From assembly GCA_029861955.1 (NCBI GenBank), contig JAOTYK010000001.1:186001-250000 (forward strand): a stretch of DNA of 64,000 nt, read 5' to 3'. Shown piece after piece: positions 17,942-26,767 of the stretch. Position 1 is the stretch's first letter. The number at the start of each line of letters is the position of its first letter. The notes beneath the pieces are model-generated. The model saw only the letters and a list, made by a program, of their open reading frames with translations, made no database searches and was not told where the DNA came from. The translations under genes and the position numbers were made by a program. Origin of the DNA: Acidobacteriota bacterium (GTDB lineage: Bacteria > Acidobacteriota > Polarisedimenticolia > Polarisedimenticolales > Polarisedimenticolaceae).

Positions 17942-18072
17942 GGCGTCGATGTGACGCCAAAGGAGGACCGATGACCGCGCATAGACAGGACGAGGTACGA
18001 GAGGAAGGCGCTTCGGAGACGGCTCGAGGGCCGGCTCCGACGCGCGGCAGTTTCACCCCCCCCAGCAAGTGA
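17942..18072 (+). other. hairpin plus 33-codon small reading frame with strong RBS
   Basis: GGCGTC and GACGCC (17942-17958) form a 6-bp stem with a GATGT loop. AAAGGAGG follows at 17959-17966, four bases before an ATG at 17971. The frame encodes a 33-residue hydrophilic peptide beginning MTAHRQDEV and stops at 18072. A hairpin abutting a near-perfect Shine-Dalgarno is suggestive, but the peptide resembles nothing I know. It could be the start of a decayed gene. Confidence 0.3.
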
Positions 18073-18568
18073 TTGTCAGCGGAAAGTTCGCTGGCCGCAA
18101 ATCGTTTACACACAGCACTAAATGGTAAAGTGTTGGTAACACAGGCTCCAGGAAGAGACTGGTCGATTCCAGTTGTTACAGGACTAAACCGGATATGAAT
18201 CTGATTTTCCAACAGTTGAGAAATATAACGGAGAATGCGGCTTGTTCTTCTTAGACGCAGAGCCCGCGCAGACCGTGACCGTAGATCACGCCGGTGATCC
18301 ACATCGGCGTGTCGGTGGAGGTGTGGGTGCTGAACACCGACGCCGCCGGAAGTGGCATTTGGGTCTCGGCTATCGTGGAATACCCGGAAAAGGCCGTAAT
18401 TTAGCAATCTTGACGGCCGATTTTGCGCCGGTGGTCTCAGATTGACTCCCGGTATTTGGCTCGTATATCAATAGTGATTCACATTGATCGAAAATTGCCA
18501 TACATGTCCATCGTGACGGTTCCGAGCGGGTCGGACCTCACGTTCGTACCTTGCAGCAGGAAGACTCG

Positions 18569-21500
18569 ATGAAGCGCATCCCTCTCGTCCTCTCGTGTCT
18601 CGTCATGACGCTCGCGATTGCCCCCGCAATGGCCCAGGTCGGTCTACCGAACGACGTGGGCAAGTGCGTTAGCAACGACGCGGTCTGCAACGACGACTCG
18701 GACTGTCCGAACGCCGACACCTGCGACTTATTCGGCATCTCGGAGATGCCGCTTCCGCTTCGCTCGCCCTCCGCTCCCGTCATCATCGCCGTGCTCGATT
18801 CCGGATTCGATTGCGACCACCCGGGACTCCCCGCGGGCATCTGTTGGTCCGACCCGGGTGAGACGTGTGGCAACGGTGTCGACGACGATCTCGACTCCTA
18901 CATCGACGAGGGTTGCGACGGCAACGGCGGTTGGGACTTTCTCGACGACGATAACGATCCGGACGAAGGCGACGCCTGCAACGGACACTCGCAGGTCGCG
19001 GCCGGCATCCTGGCGGCAGAGTCCAACGATTTCAGCGAGATTGCCGGCCTGATGCGCAACGGCGACGTCAAGTTGATGAACCTGCGCACCACGAACTGCG
19101 GCAACACCGGTACGCTGGCCGGACTCGCGGAAGCGATCGACTTCGCCCAGGCCAACGGTGCCGACCTGATTACGGGCTCCCTGTTGGTCTCCGCCGGATG
19201 GTCGGAAGATACCTGCTTCGACAACTTCAACGACGATGCCGAGTACGGGGACGACTCGCCGTGCCAGACTCTCTGCAACAGCATTGCATCGTTCGACGGC
19301 CTCTACGTCGGTGCCGCCGGAAACCTCATCAACGACTCCTCCAGCAGTCTCAACGTCACGCCTCGCTTCCCGCCGGAGTGCAATCACGACCGCAGCGGGG
19401 AAAAACCGGCGGACAACATGATCATCGTCGGGGGCTACCGCAACGACGGTGCCACGTTCAGTGACGATGTCAACTTGTCTAACTGGGGCAACGAGGTCGT
19501 CAACATCGCAAGCCGTTCCGAGGATGTTTGCGGCCTGTTCCGGTCGGCACCCGGCGGTAACCTGTTCGACCCGAACGGCTGGAGTTGCGGCGCGGACGGA
19601 ACCAGTTGGGCCACGCCTTACGTGACCGCGACGGCCGCACATCTACTGCTCGAAGCGCGTGCCAACGCCACGCCGTTGACCACGGCGCAACTGCGTACCG
19701 CGACGTTGGCGCTCTCGTCCGCCGGTGGCTGGTCCACTGCTTGCGGCGGCGGTGCCTGTGTTGAAGGCGACCGCCGGCTGACCACGTTCCTGAGTGCGGA
19801 TCCCGATTTTGCGGGACTGCAGCCGGTCTGCGGCGACAACACCCTGGACTTCGGCGAGACCTGCGACGACGGCAATCTGACGCCGGGTGACGGCTGCGAC
19901 GCGATGTGCGCCATCGAGCCGCTCGCGCCACGTGCGTTCAGCGACGATTTCGATCGAGGCGCACTGGGTCCGGGTTGGTCTGTGGATTCGGGGATCTACA
20001 CGATCGTCAACGACGTCCTGGTCCAGACAGTTACGCAGACCTTCACGAATTCCGTGCTGCGTTGGGTCGACGACACGGCGGTCGATGTCGATCAGTACGG
20101 AAAAATCCGGATGAACGACGTCAACGACAAGGGTTGGGGCTTCGCGTTCCGGATGAACGGCTCGCCGGGCCTGCACTACCAGGTCCATTCGGTCGTCAAC
20201 TCCCCCGAATGGCGCTGGGAGACCTACAACCCGGGTTACGTGGTACGCAATGGAAGTTGTACCGGAGACACCGGGGCAGGTGACGGCGACTGGATCGGCG
20301 CGACGATCGAGGGCACCGGCGCATCGACGGTCGTGAGCGTCTGGCGCTGGGACGACGATCCCGATGCGGGCGGGCCGGTCGATATCGACGGAAACTGGGG
20401 TGCCCCGGACTGTACGATGGCGGTCGCCCCGGCGATAGCCGTGGATACGGGAAACCACGTTGGACTGCGCACCTACACCAGCAACTCGACGATCGGCTCG
20501 TCGGTCGACAACTGGTTCTCCGGGGATGTACCGCCTCTGGCAATCTGCGGCAACGGCATCGTCGAGGCGCCTGAAGCCTGCGACGACGGCATGCAAACCG
20601 ACATGTGTGACGCGGACTGTACCTTGCCGACCTGCGGCGACGGAACGCTGAACACCCTGGCGGGAGAAGCCTGCGAAGTCGATGGCGACTGTCTTGCGGG
20701 CGAAATCTGCGACGGCGGCTGCGCGTGCATCCCGGCGCCGGTCTGTGGCAACGGGCTGATAGAGGCCCCGGAGACCTGCGACGACACCAACGCCACGCCC
20801 GGCGACGGCTGCGACGAGAATTGCATCCTCGAGGTCTGCGGCAACGGAGTGCTGCAGACGGGTGAAGAGTGTGACGACGGCAACTTGATGCCGGGCGACG
20901 GCTGTGACGCAATGTGCGTCATGGAACCGGAGATGCGTCGCGACTTCATGGACGACTTCAACCGTGCCACGTTGGGCCCGGACTGGTCGGCGGACTCCGG
21001 TAGCTACACCATCGTTTCCAATGCACTTGCCGAGAACGGGACGCAGACATTCAACAACGCGGTTGTTCGCTGGGATGCGGATTCCACATTGACCGTGAAT
21101 CAGTACGGCAAGCTTCAGTTGACGGCACCCGAAAGCAAGGGCTGGGGTTTCGCTTTCAGACTCAACGCCACCCCGGGCTTGCACTACCAGGTGCACCTCG
21201 TCGGTGGATCCGACGAATGGCGCTGGGAGACCTACAACCCCGATTTCGTCATTCGTAACAGTGATTGTTCCGGCGACCAGGCCGCCGGCGACGGTGAATG
21301 GATCGGTGCCACCATCGAGGGAGCCGGCGTGCTTACGGTCATCAACGTTTGGCGCTGGGACAGCGACCCCGATGCAGGCGGCAGTGTGAACGTTAGTGGG
21401 AACTGGGGCGCGCCGGATTGCAGCATGAGTGGTGCGCCGCTCAGTGCCGTCGATACGGGGACCAGCATCGGTCTGCGCACTTATACCCGTTCATCGACGG

Positions 21501-23794
21501 CGCTATCGCGCGTCGACAGCTGGTCAGGTGGAGATCTTGCGCCGGCCTCGGTTTGTGGTGATGGCGTTGTCGAGGGAGTCGAAGCCTGTGACGACTTCGG
21601 AACCCAGACGGGCACCTGTGAGGCCGACTGCACGCTTCCGACCTGCGGCGATAACATCCTCAATACCCTTGCCGGTGAGGCCTGTGAGGTCGACGGCGAT
21701 TGTCTCGCGAGCGAGGTCTGCGATGGTGGCTGTGCGTGCATCCCTGCACCGGTCTGCGGGAACGGGCTGGTCGACGCCGGCGAAGAGTGCGACGACACGA
21801 ATACCGTCCCGGGCGACGGCTGCGATGAAAACTGCATCCTCGAAGTCTGCGGCAACGGCGTCGTTCAGATGGGTGAGGAGTGCGACGACGGCAACATGAC
21901 ACCGGGTGACGGCTGTGACGCCTCGTGTGTCATCGAGCCGTTCTCGCCAAAGGACTTCAGCGACTCGTTTGATCGAGCTACGCTCGGCTCCAACTGGATG
22001 GCGGACTTCGGTAGTTTCGCGATCATCGGCAACGAATTGGTCGATACGGCGATGTCGTTCTTCACCAACTCCGTACTGCGTTGGGGCAACGGCACGACGA
22101 CGGACATCGATCAGTACGGCAAACTACAGCTCGTCAACCCTGTCGGAAAGGGTTGGGGCTTCTCCTTCCGGCTCAACGGCACACCGGGGCTGCACTACCA
22201 GGTTCATCTGGTTCTCGCCGAAAATGAGTGGCGTTGGGAGACCTACGACCCCGGCTATGTCAGTCGCAGCGACTCCTGTCTGGGGGATGAGACTGCGAGC
22301 AACGGCGACTGGATGGGAGCGACCGTCGAGGGCAGCGGTGCGTCGACTCTCGTTCGTGTCTGGCGCTGGAACCTGGACCCCGACATGGGTGGACCCGTGG
22401 ACATCTCCAACAACTGGGGAGCCCCCGACTGCATCATGGCGGCGAATCCGACCGACGCGGTGGATGGTGGCAACAGTCTCGGCCTGCGAACGTACAACCG
22501 AAACTCGACCGCTGACTCGTTCGTCGACAACTGGGCCGGCGGCGACTGTGCCGGCGCATGCGGAGCCACGATCGCCGGAGATCCGCGTGTACTCGAGATC
22601 TTCAACGGCACCGGCGCCGGCATTTCGGGTTCTTTCATCGATCCGGACGGTCTCGCGTTTGACTCGGCGGGGAATGTCTTCGCTGCCGCGTGCGGGCTCG
22701 GACCCGATTCGGAGGGTGTGTTCATGCGGACGCCGGAGGGCGTGATCACCGAGGTGATCTCCGATCTCGGCGACAACATGGGCAACCCGCTCAGCTGCCC
22801 GGTGGGCATGCTGATGAGCCCCAGCGACACCCTTTCTACCGTCGGGTTCCTTAGCGACAACGCTTTCAGTCGCACGTCGGCAGGCGTGATCAACGAGATT
22901 ATCGATTCGACCGGCGATGGCATGGGCAACGTGCTGGACGGTACGCTGGGGATCGCCATCGACTCCAACGGTTCGATCTACGTGACTGGACACTACTCGG
23001 ACAACGTGTTCCGTGTTGAGACCGGCGGGACGGTGACCGAGATTATCGACAGCACCGGCGACGGACTCGGTAACGTATTGGACGCTCCGTTCGGCGTTGC
23101 GGTCGACTCGGCCGACAACGTCTACGTCACCGGCTTCGGAAGCGACAACATCTTCCAGATTGCGCCCGGCGGCGTGATTACGGAGATCCTGGATTCCACC
23201 GGCGGCGGTGTCGCCTCTCTGCTTGCACCTCACGCACTCGCGGTGGGTCCCGACGACTCGCTGTACATCGCCGGCAACTCCAGTGACAACGTTCTCCGTC
23301 GCTTCCCGAACGGGACCGTCCGCGTGATCCTCGACAGTTCCGGTGCGGGCCCCGGCCAACCGTTGGACAATCCGACGGGCATCGACGTCGCTTCGAACGG
23401 CAAGGTCTACGTCGCCGCGTTCAATTCCGAGAACGTCTTCGAGATCACGCCGGGTGGCGGCGTGACGGAATTGATCGACTCCAACGGCGACGGGATCACC
23501 CAGTTCAACGAGGCTTCGGACTTCTGTGTGCTGGTCAATTCGGCGACGTCGACGTTGTATGTCGCAAACACCGGTCCGGAGACGGTTTATCGCGTGCTGC
23601 TGACCTGCGGCGACGGAGTCGTGGAGCCGGGGCTCGAAACCTGCGACGACGCCGGCGCGTCGGCCACCTGCGACGACGACTGTACGCTACCGCTTTGCGG
23701 CGACGGCAACGTCAATGCCGCGTTCGGAGAGCAGTGCGAAGTCGACGTGGACTGTGGCGGTGGGATGACGTGTAGCGGGTGTACCTGCTCGTAG
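18569..23794 (+). CDS. mosaic secreted subtilase with DUF4215 repeats, triplicated sandwich module and NHL-like propeller
   Basis: 1741-residue exported protein, signal peptide MKRIPLVLSCLVMTLAIAPA then MAQ. The S8 peptidase domain (about residues 50-410) has Asp in VIIAVLDSGFDCDH, His in CNGHSQVAAGILAAE and Ser in DGTSWATPYVTATAAH, so the triad is intact. After it come Cys-rich DUF4215/Myxococcus-type repeats (CGDNTLDFGETCDDGN, CNGNGLIEAPETCDD-like units). These alternate with three copies of a roughly 200-residue beta-sandwich module repeated about every 1.0 kb (starts near 19.93, 20.94 and 21.95 kb; hallmarks QYGK, KGWGF, LHYQVH, WRWETY, GNWGAPDC). Residues about 1345-1690 form an NHL-like propeller with repeated EIIDSTGDG. 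The C-terminus is again Cys-rich. The start was chosen for the signal peptide and the preceding AGGAAG. Confidence 0.85.
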   Translation: MKRIPLVLSCLVMTLAIAPAMAQVGLPNDVGKCVSNDAVCNDDSDCPNADTCDLFGISEMPLPLRSPSAPVIIAVLDSGFDCDHPGLPAGICWSDPGETCGNGVDDDLDSYIDEGCDGNGGWDFLDDDNDPDEGDACNGHSQVAAGILAAESNDFSEIAGLMRNGDVKLMNLRTTNCGNTGTLAGLAEAIDFAQANGADLITGSLLVSAGWSEDTCFDNFNDDAEYGDDSPCQTLCNSIASFDGLYVGAAGNLINDSSSSLNVTPRFPPECNHDRSGEKPADNMIIVGGYRNDGATFSDDVNLSNWGNEVVNIASRSEDVCGLFRSAPGGNLFDPNGWSCGADGTSWATPYVTATAAHLLLEARANATPLTTAQLRTATLALSSAGGWSTACGGGACVEGDRRLTTFLSADPDFAGLQPVCGDNTLDFGETCDDGNLTPGDGCDAMCAIEPLAPRAFSDDFDRGALGPGWSVDSGIYTIVNDVLVQTVTQTFTNSVLRWVDDTAVDVDQYGKIRMNDVNDKGWGFAFRMNGSPGLHYQVHSVVNSPEWRWETYNPGYVVRNGSCTGDTGAGDGDWIGATIEGTGASTVVSVWRWDDDPDAGGPVDIDGNWGAPDCTMAVAPAIAVDTGNHVGLRTYTSNSTIGSSVDNWFSGDVPPLAICGNGIVEAPEACDDGMQTDMCDADCTLPTCGDGTLNTLAGEACEVDGDCLAGEICDGGCACIPAPVCGNGLIEAPETCDDTNATPGDGCDENCILEVCGNGVLQTGEECDDGNLMPGDGCDAMCVMEPEMRRDFMDDFNRATLGPDWSADSGSYTIVSNALAENGTQTFNNAVVRWDADSTLTVNQYGKLQLTAPESKGWGFAFRLNATPGLHYQVHLVGGSDEWRWETYNPDFVIRNSDCSGDQAAGDGEWIGATIEGAGVLTVINVWRWDSDPDAGGSVNVSGNWGAPDCSMSGAPLSAVDTGTSIGLRTYTRSSTALSRVDSWSGGDLAPASVCGDGVVEGVEACDDFGTQTGTCEADCTLPTCGDNILNTLAGEACEVDGDCLASEVCDGGCACIPAPVCGNGLVDAGEECDDTNTVPGDGCDENCILEVCGNGVVQMGEECDDGNMTPGDGCDASCVIEPFSPKDFSDSFDRATLGSNWMADFGSFAIIGNELVDTAMSFFTNSVLRWGNGTTTDIDQYGKLQLVNPVGKGWGFSFRLNGTPGLHYQVHLVLAENEWRWETYDPGYVSRSDSCLGDETASNGDWMGATVEGSGASTLVRVWRWNLDPDMGGPVDISNNWGAPDCIMAANPTDAVDGGNSLGLRTYNRNSTADSFVDNWAGGDCAGACGATIAGDPRVLEIFNGTGAGISGSFIDPDGLAFDSAGNVFAAACGLGPDSEGVFMRTPEGVITEVISDLGDNMGNPLSCPVGMLMSPSDTLSTVGFLSDNAFSRTSAGVINEIIDSTGDGMGNVLDGTLGIAIDSNGSIYVTGHYSDNVFRVETGGTVTEIIDSTGDGLGNVLDAPFGVAVDSADNVYVTGFGSDNIFQIAPGGVITEILDSTGGGVASLLAPHALAVGPDDSLYIAGNSSDNVLRRFPNGTVRVILDSSGAGPGQPLDNPTGIDVASNGKVYVAAFNSENVFEITPGGGVTELIDSNGDGITQFNEASDFCVLVNSATSTLYVANTGPETVYRVLLTCGDGVVEPGLETCDDAGASATCDDDCTLPLCGDGNVNAAFGEQCEVDVDCGGGMTCSGCTCS

Positions 23795-23907
23795 TTGCGG
23801 ACAGGTTCCCGTGAGTTGCTGGAGGCAAACGACGAGTCCGGCAAGTTGTTGTCGGATCGTGATCGACCGGATCTACTTGTCACGGATTCCGGGCCAATAT
23901 TGTCGGC

Positions 23908-23970
23908 GCCCGGCGGTTTCTGGTGTCCGCCGCCGAGGACATCATCCTCAACAAACTCGAATGGTATTGA
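23908..23970 (+). pseudogene. 3' fragment of a gene cut off by the IS element
   Basis: The frame reading RRFLVSAAEDIILNKLEWY runs up to the left end of the IS3-type element, which supplies a TGA. AEDIILNKLEWY is the kind of motif seen in nucleotidyltransferase-like hypothetical proteins (usually continuing RxGGEVSxRQWRDV). Both the start of the gene and everything after the motif are gone. Assignment rests on motif memory. Confidence 0.45.
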
Positions 23971-23996
23971 CCCGCCACCGATGATCGTACCAGTCT

Positions 23997-24833
23997 CTAA
24001 GTTACAGCAAGCCCCGTTTCCCGATGAAGGAGCGAAGCGAGTTCAACGGGAAACGGTCGCGCCGCCTCGGGTGCCGGCGGTCGGTATCCCAGCGAGCTAT
24101 GCGGCCTGATCGTGTTGTACTCCCGTCGCCAGTTCCCGATGATCACCTGCGCCTCCCGCAGCGTGTAGAAGATCTCTCCGTTGAGGCATTCGTCGCGTAG
24201 TTTGCCGTTGAAAGATTCCACGTAGCCGTTCTCCCAGGGCGATCCCGGTGTGATGAAGAGCGTGTCGACCTCGACGCGCTCGAGCCAACGACGGATCTTG
24301 ATCGCTGCGAATTCGGGACCGTTGTCCGAGCGAATGTACTCCGGTGCACCGTGCTCGACAAACAGATCCGCCAGCACCTGGAGGACGTCGATCGATCTCA
24401 TCCGTCTTGCGACGACGATCGCCAGGCATTCTCGCGTGTACTCGTCTACCACCGTCAGCATCTTCAGCGGACGGCCGTCGTGGGTCCGGTCGGCGACGAA
24501 GTCGTAGGCCCAGACGTGATTGCGATGCTCCGGGCGACGCCTGATGCATGAGCCGTCGTTGAGCCACAGTCGGCTCCGTTTCGGCTGTTTCTTCGGCACC
24601 TTCAGCCCTTCTCGCCGCCACAGCCGCTCGATCCGCTTGTGATTGACCTGCCAGCCGCACCAGCGCAGTAGGCCGGTGACGCGACGGTAGCCGTAGCGGC
24701 CGTATCGCGTGGCCAGCTCGGTCATGTGAGTCACCAGGCGATCCTCATACGCCGACGGCTGCTCACGATGCCGCTGAGTCGACCTGGGCTGCCCCAGGAC
24801 TCGACATGCCCGACGCTCCGACACTTCGAGCAC
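23997..24833 (-). CDS. IS3-family transposase OrfB (DDE integrase)
   Basis: 278 residues from the GTG at 24833. The coding frame is open further to about 24884 (KLLSPTRRRKAVEHVRS), so the natural product is probably an OrfAB fusion made by -1 frameshifting near the GGGAAAC at the end of orfA. It contains an HTH_21-like region (RYGRYGYRRVTGLLRWCG) and an rve domain with the three catalytic acidics in WAYDFVAD, IRSDNGPEFAA and NGYVESFNGKLRDE. The frame is intact and ends with HSSLGYRPPAPEAA, normal for the family. It should cut and join the element ends. Activity is plausible, but the missing target duplication shows the locus has rearranged. Confidence 0.9.
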   Translation of the reverse strand: MLEVSERRACRVLGQPRSTQRHREQPSAYEDRLVTHMTELATRYGRYGYRRVTGLLRWCGWQVNHKRIERLWRREGLKVPKKQPKRSRLWLNDGSCIRRRPEHRNHVWAYDFVADRTHDGRPLKMLTVVDEYTRECLAIVVARRMRSIDVLQVLADLFVEHGAPEYIRSDNGPEFAAIKIRRWLERVEVDTLFITPGSPWENGYVESFNGKLRDECLNGEIFYTLREAQVIIGNWRREYNTIRPHSSLGYRPPAPEAARPFPVELASLLHRETGLAVT

Positions 24834-24874
24834 GCTTCGTACGTGCTCGACGGCCTTCCTGCGACGCGTCGGGC

Positions 24875-25153
24875 TCAGAAGTTTCCCTTCGATACCTCTT
24901 TGAGGATCGAATTGTCCAGAGATAGGTCGGCGACCAATTTCTTCAATCGACCGTTCTCTTGCTCCAACAGCTTTAGGCGCTTCGCTTGATCGACGCGCAG
25001 GCCTCCGTACTCCTTGCGCCAGCGATAGTAGGTCTGGCCAGTAATACCGAGCTTCTTGCAGACCTGAGCTGTTGTCTGGCCCTTGGCCAATTCGACTTCG
25101 GCCTCGCGAAGCTTCGGGATGATCTGCTCCGCCGTGTAGCGCTTCCGTGCCAT
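24875..25153 (-). CDS. IS3-family transposase OrfA (HTH protein)
   Basis: 92-residue DNA-binding partner of OrfB, starting MARKRYTAEQIIPKLREAEV. The HTH (TTAQVCKKLGITGQTYYRWR) recognises the IS ends, and a leucine-zipper-like tail (LKLLEQENGRLKKLVADLSL) mediates multimer formation. It ends in KGNF with the orfB frame overlapping in -1. A start at 25177 is possible but would add eight atypical residues. Confidence 0.88.
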   Translation of the reverse strand: MARKRYTAEQIIPKLREAEVELAKGQTTAQVCKKLGITGQTYYRWRKEYGGLRVDQAKRLKLLEQENGRLKKLVADLSLDNSILKEVSKGNF

Positions 25154-25231
25154 GCCAATTCCCCTTTCTCCGTCCACAATAAGCTACAAAGTGTAACCCT
25201 CACTGTGGATCGGGCGATTGGGGCTAGGTCA

Positions 25232-25301
25232 ATCCGGCACCGGCGACAGCGAAATTTGCCATGAGGATGAGAAGCCAGCCAAGACAGGGGATTCGATTCA
25301 C
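25232..25301 (-). pseudogene. 5' remnant of a paralogue of the 11420-12751 secreted-protein gene
   Basis: From a GTG at 25301 the frame reads NRIPCLGWLLILMANFAVAG, nearly the signal peptide of the 11420-12751 gene, and is then cut by the right end of the IS3-type element. The leader up to about 25365 is also conserved (direct repeat of 12682-12815). Confidence 0.75.
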
Positions 25302-25365
25302 GATGCTGCTCCGTGCGACAGCGGTGCCTCCGTTGTACGCCGATCCGGGGGGCGGGGCAAGGGCT
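25232..25365. repeat. direct repeat, copy 2
   Basis: Same orientation as 12682-12815 and about 90% identical by eye. Includes the signal-peptide codons and upstream leader. It starts exactly where the IS3-type element ends. Confidence 0.8.
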
Positions 25366-25381
25366 GCAGGGATTCCAGCTC

Positions 25382-26290
25382 TTAGGCTCCCGGTTTGACC
25401 AGCATCGATTTTGCCAGGCTTGCGTGCAAATGGCCTATACCCCGGGCGAGGTGCATGAGCGCCAGCAACATCGACGCGCCTCCCAACCAGAACAGAGGGA
25501 AACTCCAGAACGGTAGGTAGTAGTGTTTGTCGAAAACCTGAATGATCGGATAGTCGACAAATAGCTGTACGAAGGGTGCCACGATGAACGAAAGGGTCAA
25601 GCTCAGAGCCACGGTTGCGATCGTGAAGTAGATGATTCCCAGCGGCAGACACAGCAGCATATAGAAAATGGTCAACCAGGTTCTCTGGTCCGTAAGCCAG
25701 AACTTGAGACGGTCCCACAACCTGCCCTGAGGCATGACCACTTGTGGGCGCCGAGGCATCCGTTCCCCCAGCAGTGTCTCGATAATTCGGCACTCGACCA
25801 ATGCCACTGCCCGAACGGTCGAGATGAAAAACAGGAAGAACACGACGCCGAAGATCAAGACCGCAAGCCCGGCGGAAAGCGATAGTCCAGTCACGGCCCA
25901 GGTGAAGTAGATAACCCCCAGTGGCAGCGAGAAGAACATGTAGAAGAGTGCGCCGTAAGAGCGCGGATCGGCGAACACCCCGAAGATGCGTCCGGTCAGA
26001 CTGCGTGCAGGAGGGGATTCAGGAGGGGCCAGCGCCGCAGCAACCCGGGCCTCGGTCGTCCGGTAGTTGTCGACGACCTCAGAAGGTTGTCCGAAACGAT
26101 TGATTAATCGACTGACCAATTCACTTTCGTCTTCGGCGTTACCGCCGTCGGCCGCCAGCGTCGCACGTTCCCCCGCAAGGAACTCCTGCGCGTCGTAGAT
26201 TGCGTCCTGTGCCATGGCCGGGTCGCTTCCTGCGAAGGCGGAGGACAGTCGCTCGAAATACTGGCCAACGGTCGAGATTTGTTCAGACAT
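25382..26290 (-). CDS. HAAS/sensor-domain membrane protein, PadR partner
   Basis: 302-residue inner-membrane protein. Residues 1 to about 85 form an alpha-helical, acidic N-terminal domain (YFERLSSAFAGSDP, SELVSRLINRFGQPSEVVDNY) resembling the HAAS signalling domain that is typically encoded next to PadR regulators. Two similar membrane halves follow, each with a FYMFFSLPLGVIYFTWAV or FYMLLCLPLGIIYFTIAT helix, as in the 'Sensor' membrane domain. A further C-terminal pair of helices ends near residue 290. Its start overlaps padR by 8 bp (26283-26290), so the two form one operon. By family logic the HAAS domain relays a membrane signal to the PadR repressor. The ligand is unknown. Confidence 0.75.
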   Translation of the reverse strand: MSEQISTVGQYFERLSSAFAGSDPAMAQDAIYDAQEFLAGERATLAADGGNAEDESELVSRLINRFGQPSEVVDNYRTTEARVAAALAPPESPPARSLTGRIFGVFADPRSYGALFYMFFSLPLGVIYFTWAVTGLSLSAGLAVLIFGVVFFLFFISTVRAVALVECRIIETLLGERMPRRPQVVMPQGRLWDRLKFWLTDQRTWLTIFYMLLCLPLGIIYFTIATVALSLTLSFIVAPFVQLFVDYPIIQVFDKHYYLPFWSFPLFWLGGASMLLALMHLARGIGHLHASLAKSMLVKPGA

Positions 26291-26687
26291 CTTCCCTCTC
26301 CTCGTCTTGACTACCGTTGCCAGCGACTCCGGACAGCACGCGCTCGACAAAGTCGCGAGTGTTTCCCCAGACGTTGATCCAGATTGCGAGCATGTTGTGA
26401 CCCTCGACCGTCACGGAGTAGTAACGGCGTGGCGGAGCCGAGGTCGATGGTTCCACGTTGCTCCGAAGAAGGCCGTTGGCTTCCATGGCTCGGAGCACCG
26501 GGTACAGCGCCCCCTGCTTCATCGGCAACTGCCCCTCGGCCTGCGCTTCCAGCAACTTGGCGATCTGGTAGCCATAGAGCGGCTCGGTCGAGGCGTCCAT
26601 CAGACTAAGAACCACCAGGGAGACCGTTCCCGAGTTCAGCTCTTTCTGGAACTTCCTGACAATCGCATTTTCTTCCACGATCACCAC
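26283..26687 (-). CDS. PadR-family transcriptional regulator
   Basis: 134-residue winged-helix repressor. The PadR domain spans residues about 15-95: LVVLSLMDASTEPLYGYQI, the recognition region QLPMKQGALYPVLRAMEANG, and a wing with RRYYSVTVEGHNML. The N-terminus offers consecutive GTG codons (26687, 26684, 26678); the GGGAG just upstream favours 26687 or 26684. It is first in the operon with the HAAS membrane protein. Its own promoter carries a perfect TACTAA-C-TTAGTA palindrome between -35 and -10, so autorepression is likely. Confidence 0.9.
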   Translation of the reverse strand: MVIVEENAIVRKFQKELNSGTVSLVVLSLMDASTEPLYGYQIAKLLEAQAEGQLPMKQGALYPVLRAMEANGLLRSNVEPSTSAPPRRYYSVTVEGHNMLAIWINVWGNTRDFVERVLSGVAGNGSQDEEREDV

Positions 26688-26731
26688 TCCCGGTTAGGGG
26701 TGCCCGACAGAGCTACCCAATTTCGAAATGA

Positions 26732-26759
26732 AGTATACTACTAACTTAGTAATAGTCAA
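26732..26759 (-). promoter_or_regulatory. padR promoter with embedded palindromic operator
   Basis: Read on the minus strand: TTGACT (26754-26759), 16-bp spacer, TATACT (26732-26737). Within the spacer lies the 13-bp perfect palindrome TACTAACTTAGTA (26739-26751). A regulator bound there would block RNA polymerase directly. Confidence 0.65.
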
Positions 26760-26767
26760 TAGAAAAA

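Larger units (their letters stand above)
17585..18568. other. 984-bp intergenic stretch, AT-richer than average
   Basis: It separates the two divergent giant secreted-protein genes. I see no full gene and no tRNA. It contains two inverted repeats (17661-17686 and 17697-17744) and a hairpin followed by a strong ribosome site and a 33-codon frame (17942-18072). At about 18289-18405 there is a plus-strand fragment without a start, reading VSVEVWVLNTDAAGSGIWVS before a stop. That may be the tail of a lost gene. Confidence 0.6.
23968..25231 (-). mobile_element. IS3-family insertion sequence (IS407-like)
   Basis: A 1264-bp element with overlapping orfA and orfB in the classic IS3 arrangement. Proposed ends: TGACCCGCC at 23968 on the left. 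The reverse complement of the right end (ending 25231) begins TGACCTAGCC, and the match is imperfect over about 25 bp. The 4-bp flanks (GTAT left, ATCC right) do not match, so there is no target duplication. The element lies between two unrelated gene fragments, which implies a deletion or recombination after insertion. Confidence 0.75.

Noticed and set aside
18110-18200. tRNA-like T-arm sequence (GGTCGATTCCAG)
   Set aside because: No matching acceptor, D or anticodon stems can be folded around it.
17880-18407. 175-codon minus-strand frame in the intergenic gap
   Set aside because: Low-complexity His/Arg/Ser composition, no ribosome site, no recognisable domain.
19643-21196. 517-codon minus-strand frame inside the mosaic subtilase
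   Set aside because: Antisense shadow of the DUF4215 and sandwich modules; the sense frame has clear domains.
23795-24109. 104-codon frame after the subtilase
   Set aside because: It crosses the IS left end without homology; a different frame shows the AEDIILNKLEWY remnant.
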